From Hyaloraphidium curvatum (lineage: Eukaryota > Monoblepharomycota > Hyaloraphidiomycetes > Hyaloraphidiales > Hyaloraphidiaceae): DNA of 64,000 nucleotides. Shown piece after piece: positions 43,973-54,189 of the stretch. Made by a program: the position numbers and the translations under genes. Positions within the stretch are counted from its first letter, which is position 1; every line of letters begins with the position of its first letter. The notes beneath the pieces were generated by a model. It was not told the origin of the DNA. It saw nothing but the letters and a program-made list of their open reading frames with translations, and did no database searches. The stretch lies in NCBI GenBank assembly GCA_025558095.1, contig JAIVFI010000001.1:1068501-1132500 (forward strand), given 5' to 3'.

Positions 43973-45622
43973 ATGCAGCCCGTCGCGCTGCCCGCCCGCG
44001 AGCTCCTTGCCGCGTTCCCCGGCGGCCAGCGCTCCCCGCCCTTCCTGCCGCGCGTTCCTCGCCCCGGGACGTCTCTGCTGCCCGCCACGCCCGACTTTCC
44101 CTTCCACGCTCCGTCGGAGCTCCCTGAACTCGACGCCCTGCGCGACGCCGATCCGCTGGTGCCGGCTGCGATGCTGCGGGCTCTGGATCGCTGCCCGGGC
44201 GCCGCGCCGCTCGCATGGCTGCTGCGTGCGCAGCTCGCGCTGGGCCGCCTCGGGCTGCGTGTCCTGCTGCGCTGGGCCGTGGCCAACATGCCCTTTGGCG
44301 TCCTGCTCGCTCCCATATTCGTATTCGGCGGCGACCGCTTCTCGCAGCACAGCGTGGCCGTCGGGACCGCCGCGGCGTGCTTGCTTTTGCTGGCCAGCCC
44401 TCTGGCGTTCCTCACTTCCATAAGAATGACCTATGGGGTACGTGGACTCGGTGCCCCGGGAGGAGCCGCGCAGGCTCCGCAGAAGCCCAACTTCAACCTG
44501 CACGCCTTCGCGGGCCTCATCAGGTGGATCCAGCTCATGGAGCCAGGGTCGACTCCTAACGGGGATCCCGAGCATGCATCAGAGCCGAAGCCGCCCGCTT
44601 CGGCACCGTCTGAAGTCGTACTTTTGGCCCACCAGGACGGCGACTCGGCTTGTCCGTGCCCCCGTGTTTCATGTTCCGGCGGACTGCCGCAGGCGGCATC
44701 CACATTTGCCCTCCTCGACATTGCCGCCAAGATGATTGTAGGATTTGTTAATTCGGTCTTCCTTTACTGGACGGCCCTGATTACCCTCGGTGGATACACC
44801 TGGACTTCTTGGTGGGGCGCGCTCCTGGGCGTCTGGGCCGTGCTGGGGTGGTTTGTCAACATCCCCGTCACCAACCTCGTCCGGCGGACCACCAACACCC
44901 GCCTGCTCGCGCTCCAGGGGCGAATCCACCGCCGTTTGCTGGGCATCGCCCTCGCAGACCTGGTGGAGCGCTCCTGGCTGGCTATCTCGTGCACCGCCCC
45001 GGTATCGGAGCTCCTGTCGCCCTCGCCCGAGCCGTACGAAGTGCTGCACGCCCAGATGACCACGGTGTGGCGCAGTGGCCTCGAATTCCTCGCCTTTGGC
45101 CGCCTGGGCTACGTCTTCTTCCTCGCCGAGTTCGCGACCTGTGCCGCCATCAACGCCATCGGCGCGGGCTGTATTCCCCTGTGGTAGGTCGCGGTTACCC
45201 CCCCGTGGCTGCCGTACTCATCCGTCCCGTCCGCCTGTAGGACAATCTTTGGTTTCCTGTACGTCCTGGCTCTCTTCATCGCGGACCTCATCAACGTGGC
45301 AGCGTCCAACAACCAGATCGAGGCCACCGATCACCTCATGGGCCGCGTCCGCGCCGACCTTCAATCCTTCCTCGTGCGCGCCGCGGTCCTCGGCGGGGCC
45401 GAACGGCAGCACGCGTGCGATGCCGTCTCGCGGCACGCGGACCTCCTCGCGACCCTGTGCGCCTCCTCGTCCGCCAGCATGGGCACCCTGCTCGGGTTCA
45501 GGATCACGTTCGGCGTGCTGAGGCGGATGGCGGTCACCGTGGTCACCGTGGCCGTCGCGCTGTACACCGTGCTGAGGGGGTCGGGGATCTACCTGACCCC
45601 GGAAACGGTGTGTCCCGGGTGA
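43973..45622 (+). CDS. Large multi-pass membrane protein, function unknown
   Basis: Two exons, 43973-45183 and 45241-45622; 530 residues. A non-membrane N-terminus of about 100 residues leads to pairs of hydrophobic helices (FGVLLAPIFVFGG, TAAACLLLLASPLAFLTSI). A polar loop carries Pro/Ser/Glu-rich sequence; a second membrane block follows (MIVGFVNSVFLYWTALITL, LLGVWAVLGWFVNI), then TIFGFLYVLALFIADLI. A final helix (MAVTVVTVAVALYTVL) is near the C-terminus. The 56-nt intron has GTAGGT and CTGTAG signals. I recognise no transporter or enzyme motif. An in-frame Met upstream exists, but 43973 gives the more protein-like start. Confidence 0.7.
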
Positions 45623-45827
45623 GCAGCCGCGGTGTTCCGTGCCGCGGATGTGCTCGTCCGCACGGGTTCATGACGCACGCAGAAAAGCAAATGAATGGAT
45701 TTCGTGCCAGATATGCGGGGAATGCCTTCACAGGCACCGCATTGCACTTTTCGGTGCTCACCTGGCCCACGTAGCGCTCGCGAGCTACAATTCTGTTCCA
45801 TTCGACATTGCCCGCCTCGCCGCACGT

Positions 45828-48285
45828 CTACACGACCTCGTTCCTCAGCGGCGTTCCCTGCCCGCGGCCGCCCGGCTGCGCCGTCGGCGCCCTCGACCGA
45901 TCCGCCCCCCTGGAACTCGCCGACGAAACCCTCCGCGATTTGGGCCGAGACGCCCCCGCCGACCCCGGCGGCCCCGCCGGCGACGCGGTCCTGGACGCCC
46001 CGTGCGCGCTCTTGGGCCTCGCGGCCGACGGCGACGCCGGCATGGGCGCCGGCGCCTGCGGCGTGGCCATCTGGGCCTGCAGTACCCACTCGTCCGCATC
46101 TTCGTCGTACGACGCCAGCGACTCGATCGTCACGCGCTGCTCGTCCGACACGAAGTTGGCCAGGATCGTCGATTTGAGGCTGATCTCTTTGGTGAGCTCG
46201 CGGATCGTGTCGAGCAGGTCCTCGCGCTCGTGCCTGAACTCGTCCTGCAGGTCGCCGACCTCCTGATTGGCCCCCTGCACGATGGCCCAGAGCTTCTTGA
46301 GCTTGCGCGTCTTGACGTCCACCTCCTCCTGCAGCGAGGCGTAGCTCTCCTCGGCCTGCAGCTGCTGCTCCTGCCGCGCCTCGAGCTCCCTCCGCAGCTC
46401 GCGCTCCCGCCGGCGCTGCTCCTGGATCCGCACCGACGCCTCCACCAGCTGCGCCTGCTGTGAGCTCACCCGCTCGAAGATGTCCGCGCCACCGGCGAGC
46501 GTGCTCGCCTCGAGCGCCGCCAGCCGCTCCGCGAGCTCCCCGCGCAGCGCGCGCTCGCGCTCGATGTCGCGCATGCGCAGGTCGAGCTCGGCCTGGATCG
46601 CGAGCTTCTCGGCCTCGGTTTTGGACGAGTCGAGGAGGTGCCGCTGCTCCGTGCGCACCTGGGCCTGCAGTCGGTCCAGCCCTGCCGAGTCGAGTTGACC
46701 CAGCGGCGACTTGGACGGCTGCTCGCCCGTTCCCGCACCGGGGTCAGACGCTGCCGCCTGCTCTCCTCCCTGCGCCCCGTTCCCCGCCTTTCCCCTCCCC
46801 GCCGACCCGGCCCGCGAATCCAGCAGCGCCCTCAGCCTCTTGATCTCCTCCCGCATCTGCCGCAGCATGGCATCCTTGGGATCCTCGTTGATCCGCGGGC
46901 GATTCTTGATCTGCTTGGCCCGGTTGGCGTACCGCAGCGTGGACAGGGTCTCTTCGCGGTCCTCGACGGCCTGGGAGATGGTCGCCAGCATGAGTGTTCT
47001 GGACGGGCGTTCTGTCAGCAGGAGCGTGCGATGTGGCGGCGGAGCCTGACTTCGCGTTGCCTCCGAGCGAGTCCTGAAGCAGCCTCGTCAGCTTGGAGTC
47101 CCTGTACGGCACGTGCACCCCCTGCGCGCCCTTGCCGTCCACGAGCGCCGAGATGCAGTTCCCCAGCGCCGACAGCGACAGGTTGATCTTTGCCGCCTCC
47201 CTCGCCCTGCTGCCCTCGGCCCCCGTGCGCGCCAGCCGCTCGCTCCCGGCGAGGTCGACGAGGTGGAGCTTCCCCGCGACGAACCTGTCCTTGCCACCCT
47301 CGTCGGCCCCGCACGCCTCGACGGTGACGGTCAGGATGGCGTGCGAGCGCGAGGAGCGCTCGTTCATGAGCGTCGAGCCTGTGGCGCGGTGCGAGGTGCC
47401 GATTGCCAGCAGGCGGCGGAGCTCCTCGGGGGACTTGACGACCACCGAGGACAGGTCTCGGACGTACACGCCCGAGTCGGGGTGCTCCTTGAGCTCCAGC
47501 CCGTGCGGCCCGCGGCGGGGCTCGCCCGGGGCCGGCGGCGGGGGCGGCGGCTTCGACAGGAGCAGGTCGCGGATCTCCTCGTTGTAGATCTCGAGGAAGG
47601 ACGCGCGCACGAGGAACTGCTTGCTGGGGGTGCGGGCGATGTGGCCAAAGATGTGGTCGAAGGCGCGGAGGGCGATGCCCTGCAGCTCGGGAGGGTCGGG
47701 CTCGCCTATCATGGTGTGGGTCTTGCCGCTGCCCGTCTGGCCTGGGTGGGGCGGTGTGTTTGCGGCGGGCGAGAGTTTGGGGACCGCGGTTTCGTACCGT
47801 AGGCAAAGATGGTGCCGTTGAACCCGTCCAGGACCGACTCGACGATCCGGCTCGCCACCGTGTCGTACACCTCGGCCTGCAAAGCAAGGCCCAGCCGTCC
47901 CGTCTCCCGGTTAGACTGGACTGCTCCCTCGGGGCCAGGCTCCTGTGCCGCCTACCTGTGTCGCCGACTCGCCAAGCGCCGAATCGAACGTGAACATCTT
48001 TTCCGGAGCCGGGCCGCCCGCCGACCCCCCGCCCACCCCAGACGGCGCCTTGGAGCTGCATGCGACACATACTTGGGATTCCTCGGAGTACACCGTGACC
48101 GCACGGCGCGCCGGCGCGGCATCTGGCGGGAGCGGCCGGCACCGCACGCACACGGTGACGGATTCGTCGCCGGATCCCGGTTCGGAGACTGAGAAGGAGG
48201 CCGTGCGGCCCGTGCCGGTTGCATTTGCGCGGGAGGCGGTGCCGCGGCGCGGCGAGGGGGGTTGGGAGGGCGTGCCGGCGCTCAT
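45828..48285 (-). CDS. Kinesin-2 family motor (KIF3-like)
   Basis: Plus-end microtubule motor. Exons 48285-47956, 47876-47798, 47741-47051 and 46998-45828; 756 residues. The motor domain (about 43-400) contains [42 protein letters not shown] and [18 protein letters not shown]. It is followed by the kinesin-2 neck ([28 protein letters not shown]). The coiled coil reaches about residue 640. [16 protein letters not shown] and [13 protein letters not shown] match the KIF3 tail region. Kinesin-2 drives anterograde intraflagellar transport in flagellated eukaryotes. The C-terminal 90 residues are Pro/Ser/Arg-rich. Confidence 0.92.
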
Positions 48286-48484
48286 CGTCTTTAGGCCGCC
48301 GCGGGGGGTAGCATGGGTCGATCCCGCGCGCGGACCCCGAGGAACCGGTGTTCAAGACACAGAGCAATCAATGCCGTGGCATCGTTGGCCGAGGCCTGTT
48401 TGCTGAGCTAGAATTGGAGCGGCGATCTGAGGCCAGCTTGCGCGACGCACCAGATCCCTTGGCGCAAACAAACGCCGTCCCACG

Positions 48485-49651
48485 ATGGCGGCGGAGGGCG
48501 ACGGGGAGGGCGGGGGCCCGGTCCTGCAATCTGCCGGGACGGACCTGTCGCTCTTTGAGGCGGGCGTGGACCTTGAGGAGGCAATCGCGGACCTGGACGA
48601 TTCCGATTCGGAGGACAGCCCCCTCTCGCCGGCTTCGGCGGCCCGCTCGCAATGCCTGCCGCAGGGGTTGCTGCCCTCGACGTCTTTGCTGCCGAGGTCG
48701 CTGGGTTCGGCGCTCAAAGTCTTTGGCCTCGTCGTCGGACCGGTCACTCTTTTCCTCCTGTTGCCGGATTTCCATTTCCAGCAGCATTTGTTCAACGCCC
48801 TCAAGTTCATTCAGCACCACAAGGTGCCTGGCGCCCTGATTTTCGTCGCCATCTATGCCCTCTGCACGGTGATCCTCCTCCCCGTGTCGCTGCTTTCCAT
48901 TGGTGCCGGCGTCATCTTCACTCCGGTCTGGCTCGGCGTCATGGTCGTCATGGCGGCGGTTGCCGCGGGCTCCATGGCCTGCTTCGTACTGGGACGCTAC
49001 CTCCTGCGCTCCAAGGTGCAGGAATGGCTCGCCTCGAAGGCGGGCCGCTTCGCCGCCATCGACCGTGCAATGTCGTCGTCGGACGCGCGCGGCATCGTGG
49101 TGCTGCTGCGGATGAGCCCAATCGTGCCTTTTGCAATCCTGAACTACGTGCTTTCACTCACGGACCTCGCATGGGCCGATTTCCTGATGACCGCGTCGCT
49201 CGGATCGCTGCCGAGCGTCTGCATGGCCGTGGTCATGGGCAGTTTCCTTGGTGACCTGGCGGGGGCGTCTGCCATCGAGCAGGTGCTGGACCGACGAACA
49301 ACCTACCTTGTGATGTACTTGTCGACGCTCCTCATACTGGTCACGTCGGTGCTCATCACGTTGCTGTCGCGGAGGGCATTGAGGCGGGTGCTCACAAGGC
49401 AGCCGACGGCGGCGGTTTCCATGGTCAAGATGGACACCGCCGAGGCTGCGGACGGCTTGGACCTTTATGCCCCGAACTTCGCTCCAAACGCTGCCCAATT
49501 TACCCCTTGGGAGCGGAGGACGCTCTGGTGGACGTGCTTCGGCGCCCTGGTTGGCCTGGTTGTGGGCTGTCCTCTGGTACTCATGCTGACTTCTGAGGGC
49601 GATCATGAATCTTCGGCAAGGATGGCGGATCGTGTGGTGGACAGGAGCTGA
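48485..49651 (+). CDS. TVP38/TMEM64 (VTT/SNARE-associated Golgi) membrane protein
   Basis: A single exon of 388 residues. The acidic N-terminus (about 70 residues) is followed by the VTT domain, roughly 110-270. Typical segments are LLPVSLLSIGAGVIFTPV, VLGRYLLRSKVQEW, VVLLRMSPIVPFAILNY and ASLGSLPSVCMAVVMGSFLG. A further helix (YLVMYLSTLLILVTSVLI) and a C-terminal helix near 355-375 complete it. The family sits in Golgi/ER membranes, and related proteins act as lipid scramblases. It is head to head with the kinesin gene, 199 bp apart. Confidence 0.88.
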   Translation: MAAEGDGEGGGPVLQSAGTDLSLFEAGVDLEEAIADLDDSDSEDSPLSPASAARSQCLPQGLLPSTSLLPRSLGSALKVFGLVVGPVTLFLLLPDFHFQQHLFNALKFIQHHKVPGALIFVAIYALCTVILLPVSLLSIGAGVIFTPVWLGVMVVMAAVAAGSMACFVLGRYLLRSKVQEWLASKAGRFAAIDRAMSSSDARGIVVLLRMSPIVPFAILNYVLSLTDLAWADFLMTASLGSLPSVCMAVVMGSFLGDLAGASAIEQVLDRRTTYLVMYLSTLLILVTSVLITLLSRRALRRVLTRQPTAAVSMVKMDTAEAADGLDLYAPNFAPNAAQFTPWERRTLWWTCFGALVGLVVGCPLVLMLTSEGDHESSARMADRVVDRS

Positions 49652-49775
49652 TTCCCCGTTTTGTTCAGTGGCATGGCTTGCTGAGTTCTAGGCATGGTGT
49701 TTGCGACATGGGGACGTGCGAAAAATGATAGAGCGTGGAGCGAACCTCGAGCGCCGTGTCCGCGACAGCCATAAG

Positions 49776-51182
49776 CTAATAACGTATGGTGTACAAGAGT
49801 CGGCATTCCTCTGGCTTCATCGCAGAGAATACTTCGCTTTCGTACTTTCTTGTCGCGAGAAAAGCTCTGAAAGCACCTTTGCCCAGGCATTCCTTGAGGA
49901 ACGCGCTGTTCTCGAAAGCGGCTATCGCCTCCTCCTGCGACCGCGGAAGTGGCACGACGTCTGCCCTGGTTTTATCAGCTGGATTGTCTGTAGAAGGCGG
50001 TTCGAGTTCAAGGGCAGTGCCAGGGTCGTTTTTAACAGACAACCTACCCTGCACAGGCTCCGGAAGGTCCAGTTTGTTCTCCAGGCCGTAGATTCCGGCA
50101 GCAACGATCGCTCCCAGCGCGAGATAGATGTTGGCTGTGCCATCGACGCATTTGACTTCCACGTTCGACGCCGGTCCCTTGCCGGGGACGTTCAATGCTG
50201 CCTCCTTGTTGTTCCAGCCCCAACACGCGAAAGCTCCAGCCCAGCAGTTGGGGAGAACCCGGGCATACGAGATGTTCGAAGGGAGCGTTATCAAGCTGAG
50301 CGGAACGAGGTGCTGTAGGATTCCGGCCATGAAGCTCCGTGCGACGGGCGACAGGTTGCGGGACCCCGAGGAAGGAAACACGTTTTTGCCCGTTTCGGCA
50401 TCGGCGAGCGACATGTGGATGTGAGCTCCGCTGCCCGGCTGGGAGTCGAAGACTTTCGGGCAAAAGGTTACTCGGAGTCCTTCGGCGTCGGCGACGTCCC
50501 TGATGAGGTCCTTGACCACCACCACGTCGTCGGCGATTTTCATGGCCTCGCCATGTTCCAGAACGACCTCATACTGCCCGTCTGCGCCCTCGCTGTGGGC
50601 GATCCAGGGGTCCATACCGCCTTGGGCCATAACCTTAAGTATCTTCTCGAATGTGCGGCCAGCATGCCCGCGGAGCGCACCCAGCTCCGCGTACACGCTG
50701 GATTCGACGCGCTCCACGGCGTCGAGATTTTGCCGCAGGAGGACAAACTCAAGCTCGACGCCGGCCATGAGCGTCAGCCCAAAAGTGTCGCGCAGCCTTT
50801 GCAGCTGTTTCGACAAGAAGCCGCGAGGGCAGAACTCATGCCGAACATCAGGTTCTTCCTTGTCGAACACGTTCGCAAAGACGAGGGCGTGGTTCGGTCG
50901 GTGAGGGAGGATCCGCATCGAGCTCAAGTCCGGCACGATCTGCAGTTCCCCGGTCGCGGTTACTCCCGAACCGGGTGCGGGAGAGTCAAATGCGGGCTGC
51001 ATCGCCACAAGCGAGCCCGGTGTCAGGCCTGTCCCGGCCGGAATAATGGATTGAAACCGCCTCGTCGAAAAGACACGTCCGCGAAGAATGCCGGAGTAAT
51101 CGAGGAACGCGAGCCGGACGAACTCCACTCCCAGGGCCGCGAGATCGGCCGGATCAACAGGAGCATGCTCGGTCTGCGCCAT
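49776..51182 (-). CDS. Glutamine synthetase type I-like (FluG-type) enzyme
   Basis: A single exon of 468 residues, the size of bacterial GSI and of the GS half of fungal FluG. The beta-grasp part includes FVRLAFLDYSGILRGRVF. The catalytic part has metal-site segments (MAGVELEFVLL, GQYEVVLEHGEAM, PKVFDSQPGSGAHIHMSL) and WGWNNKEAALNVPG. The usual R-x-E-x-R-x-x-D near the end reads SNVEVKCVDGTANIYLAL, with Lys for the second Arg. The true substrate may therefore be an amine or polyamine rather than ammonia. The amidohydrolase half of FluG is absent. It is the only long intronless enzyme gene in this part of the window. Confidence 0.85.
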   Translation of the reverse strand: MAQTEHAPVDPADLAALGVEFVRLAFLDYSGILRGRVFSTRRFQSIIPAGTGLTPGSLVAMQPAFDSPAPGSGVTATGELQIVPDLSSMRILPHRPNHALVFANVFDKEEPDVRHEFCPRGFLSKQLQRLRDTFGLTLMAGVELEFVLLRQNLDAVERVESSVYAELGALRGHAGRTFEKILKVMAQGGMDPWIAHSEGADGQYEVVLEHGEAMKIADDVVVVKDLIRDVADAEGLRVTFCPKVFDSQPGSGAHIHMSLADAETGKNVFPSSGSRNLSPVARSFMAGILQHLVPLSLITLPSNISYARVLPNCWAGAFACWGWNNKEAALNVPGKGPASNVEVKCVDGTANIYLALGAIVAAGIYGLENKLDLPEPVQGRLSVKNDPGTALELEPPSTDNPADKTRADVVPLPRSQEEAIAAFENSAFLKECLGKGAFRAFLATRKYESEVFSAMKPEECRLLYTIRY

Positions 51183-51384
51183 CGTGCCTCCTTGTGCTGG
51201 AGTCAGTGCCTCCTTGTGCTGGAGTCACGCGGGTTTGTCCAAGCTTTTGGTAAAACAATTGGACGCCAAGGTACTCGGTTCTTTTCGGGAAAGCGCTGCA
51301 CTCTATGCCTTCAAGAGAGGGAGGGATGGATGTTGTCTGTTTGTGGCTGTGCGGCCCGATCCGAAGTATCAAGTCGACCAAGCC

Positions 51385-51939
51385 ATGGCCGCAAGAGCAG
51401 CGTCGAAGTGGTGCCGCCCGGGCTCGACAAAGGAAGATGTCTGGCTGTATCCCAGGCCGCCGGCGCTCGAACCCGTTTCTCGACGGCTCCGCGTGATGTT
51501 CAATGGGCAGATTGTTGCCGACACGACTCGGGCTTACCGCATCCTGGAAACGACCCACCCACCGACTTATTACCTCCCGCCCGAGGACATCAAAATGGAA
51601 TACCTTTCGGAGACAGCGCGATCGACATACTGCGAATGGAAGGGAAGCTGCTGTGAGCCTTCTGCGGCCCCGATCGCGATGTGCCGCCTGACTCCCAACG
51701 CAGCCTACTACACCGTGCGCGTCGGGGACAAGATCGCCGAGAATCGAGCCTGGTTTTACAAGCGACCGAGCCCGGCATACGCGGCCATTGCGAACTACGT
51801 GTCGTTCTACGCTTCCCCGTTCGATTGCTTCGTGGACGACGAAAAAGTGGCCAAACAAGAGGGAGATTTCTATGGCGGATGGGTAACATCCGATCTGGAG
51901 GGCAAGATGAAGGGCGGTCCTGGGACTTTTGGGTGGTGA
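51385..51939 (+). CDS. DUF427 domain protein
   Basis: Two exons, 51385-51652 and 51704-51939; 167 residues. The 51-nt intron (GTGAGC, CTGAC branch, CGCAG) is in frame, so reading through would add 17 residues inside the conserved EWKGSCSYYTVRVG motif. Family features are VMFNGQIVADTTRAY, HPPTYYLPPEDIKMEYL, WFYKRPSPAYAAIANYVSFY and the closing GDFYGGWVTSDL, then KGGPGTFGW. DUF427 is common in bacteria and fungi and its function is not settled. The frame is open upstream to 51184, but conservation starts here. Confidence 0.8.
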   Translation: MAARAASKWCRPGSTKEDVWLYPRPPALEPVSRRLRVMFNGQIVADTTRAYRILETTHPPTYYLPPEDIKMEYLSETARSTYCEWKGSCCEPSAAPIAMCRLTPNAAYYTVRVGDKIAENRAWFYKRPSPAYAAIANYVSFYASPFDCFVDDEKVAKQEGDFYGGWVTSDLEGKMKGGPGTFGW

Positions 51940-51968
51940 TTCACTTTCGCGCGTGGGCAAGCGAGAAT

Positions 51969-53217
51969 CTACACGTCGTTGATCCGGATCTTGGGCTTTT
52001 CCTTCAGTCCCACCACGCGCCAGCTCTCCTCGACCAGCTTCCTCGCCATGTTTGCGTACGAAACGTCCGTCACGCCCCCGATGTGCGGCGTCATGACAAC
52101 GCGCGGGTGCCGCGCCACGGGATCCTGCGGGTCGAAAGGCTCCTCCCACTGGACGTCCGCCGCCAAGCCGCCGAGCTTGCCGGATTCGAGCGCCTCCAGC
52201 GTCGCTTCGCGGTCCAGCAGACCTCCCCGCGCGACATTGACGACGATCACGCCGTCCTTGCAGCGGGACAGGAGGTCCCTGTTGATCATCCCGCGGGTTT
52301 CGGGCGTCAGATTGCAGGTGAGCACGACGATGTCCGCGAGGCCGACAATGTCCGGGATGGCGCTCCACGGGTGGCGTTCGTCGAGGAGGTGCTGCGGATC
52401 CGGCGGCGGCGGAACGTTGTTGTGCGATTCGGTGGTTGCCACCATGGCGGCGGCGACCGCGTCCAAAGAAGGAATGGGAAGGAAGCCGGCGGGCACGGGG
52501 AGCTTTGGCCGCGGCATGGTCGTGACGGGAGTGACGTCTCCCTCGCTCGTTTCTGGGGCCGACGATGTGCCGTTTGCGGTCGGTCCCCAGGGGCTACGCC
52601 TCGCCGCGAGCATCCTGACGCCGAACCCTTTCAGTCGAGGTACCAGCTCGCGGGCAATGTTCCCGAAGCCGATGATCAGAACCGTACGACCAAACAGGGT
52701 GGTGCCGATCGGAGCCCCAAGGGTCTGGCTTCCGAACGCCGCGGCCATCTCGTGTTGTTTGCGCAGAGCCGCCAGCGTGAGGTAGATGGCATGCTCGGCG
52801 ACCGACAGGGCGTTGCCAGAGGGTGCTGATGGGATGTTGGTGACGGGAATGCCCAGCCTGGTCGCCGCAGCGACATCGACGCCTTCCAGGCCTACCCCGA
52901 ACCTGAAAAGGGGGAATCGTAAGCTTTCCTTGATGCCTCCCTGTCCCCAGGCGCGAGGCGTACTGCATCACGAGCTTCAAGCTATTCTTCCCGGCCTCAA
53001 GAATCGCAGCATCGATCCGACTCATCAGAGGCACGAGAACATCGTAGCCATCCACTCTGGAGACGAGCTCCTCCCTGGAGCAAGTCGCCACCTCGATGTC
53101 AAGCTTTCCGGGGTTGGCGCCGGACGCGTTGGCCGCAGCGACGAGGTCCCTCGCGGCCTGCCTCGCGAGCGGCACGCCGGCCGAGAACTCCTTGCCGGCA
53201 AACAGGATGCGAATCAT
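51969..53217 (-). CDS. D-2-hydroxyacid (phosphoglycerate-type) dehydrogenase
   Basis: Two exons, 53217-52964 and 52903-1 (52902) to 51969; 395 residues. The substrate domain includes VLVPLMSRIDAAILE and LVMQFGVGLEGVDVAAA. The Rossmann domain has VLIIGFGNIARELV, where the third glycine of GxGxxG is Ala. Catalytic Arg is in VVNVARGGLLD and His in TPHIGGVTD. A 60-residue Pro/Thr-rich insertion follows the second Rossmann strand, after MLAARR. The substrate is not decidable; 3-phosphoglycerate is one option. An upstream in-frame Met at 53277 would add 20 residues and bring the start within 31 bp of the divergent CBC2 gene. Confidence 0.85.
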
Positions 53218-53307
53218 CGCAATGCGCACGGGAACAGACGCGAGAGGTGTAGTGTTTCCGGCGACGCGATGTGGCAAAGCACCACCGATCGACTGAAGAA
53301 CGAAAAC

Positions 53308-54080
53308 ATGGACGTCGACCAGGCGGGCGAGTCGGCGCTCGCGTGGCGGCCCGTGCCGAAGAGTAGGCGCCTTTTGTTATTGCGGCGGCGCCGCTGACCC
53401 CCGCAGCCCCCGTGGTGACGCCGCTGACGGCGCCGTCGGGCTACAAGGACCGGTCGTTCCGCGGGTCGCTCGACGAGTACCAGGCCACGCTGGCGGCGTC
53501 GGCGACGGTGTACGTCGGCAACCTGTCGTTCTTCACCACCGAGGAGCAGGTGCACGCGCTGTTCCGGCTGTGCGGCGAGGTGAAACGCGTCATCATGGGC
53601 CTCAACAAGGAGTCCAAGACGCCGTGCGGCTTCTGCTTCGTCGAGTTCTACGAGCACGACGCGGCGCTTGACGCGATCCGCTTTATCAACGGCACGCGGC
53701 TCGACGACCGGCCGGTGCGCGCCGACTTGGACTGGGGCTTCCGCGAGGGCAGGCAGTACGGCCGCGCGCGCACCGGCGGCCAGGTGCGCGACGAGTTCCG
53801 CACCGACTTCGACGCCGGCCGCGGCGGCTGGGGCGGCCAGGCGGAGGCCATGCGCGGCGCCGCCATCCGCGACGTTTACACGGACTACTACGTCGACGGC
53901 GTCGAGGCGCCCGTTGGCGCGCCCGCATACTCGAACAGGGCCGGCGGCTACGGCTCGCGCGGCTACGGTGGCGGCGGCGGCTACAAGCGGCGCGAGCCCG
54001 AGCGGGACACTGGCGACGCCGGGGGCGCGGAGGACGGCGATCGCCGCAAGAACCCGAGGTTCCGGGGCGACGACGATTGA
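53308..54080 (+). CDS. Nuclear cap-binding protein subunit 2 (CBP20/CBC2)
   Basis: Small subunit of the nuclear cap-binding complex, which binds the m7G cap of pre-mRNA. Exons 53308-53362 and 53407-54080; 242 residues. [14 protein letters not shown] precedes the RRM, with RNP2 VYVGNLSF and RNP1 GFCFVEF. The CBP20-specific extension is unmistakable ([35 protein letters not shown]). The tail is Gly/Arg/Tyr-rich, then acidic. Cap-stacking tyrosines appear present. Identification is firm. Confidence 0.96.
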
Positions 54081-54189
54081 CACCGGGCCGCCGCATGAAG
54101 AAATAGATTCTATAGCTTCAGGACCACATTATCTTACACCATGAGCCAGTCCGATGCAGAATGCTGGCGAGCGCCCGCAGCCCAGACCC

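Noticed and set aside
42166-44127. A 653-codon plus-strand frame
   Set aside because: It is antisense to the acidic-protein gene, is Gly/Arg-rich without domains, and overlaps the start of another gene.
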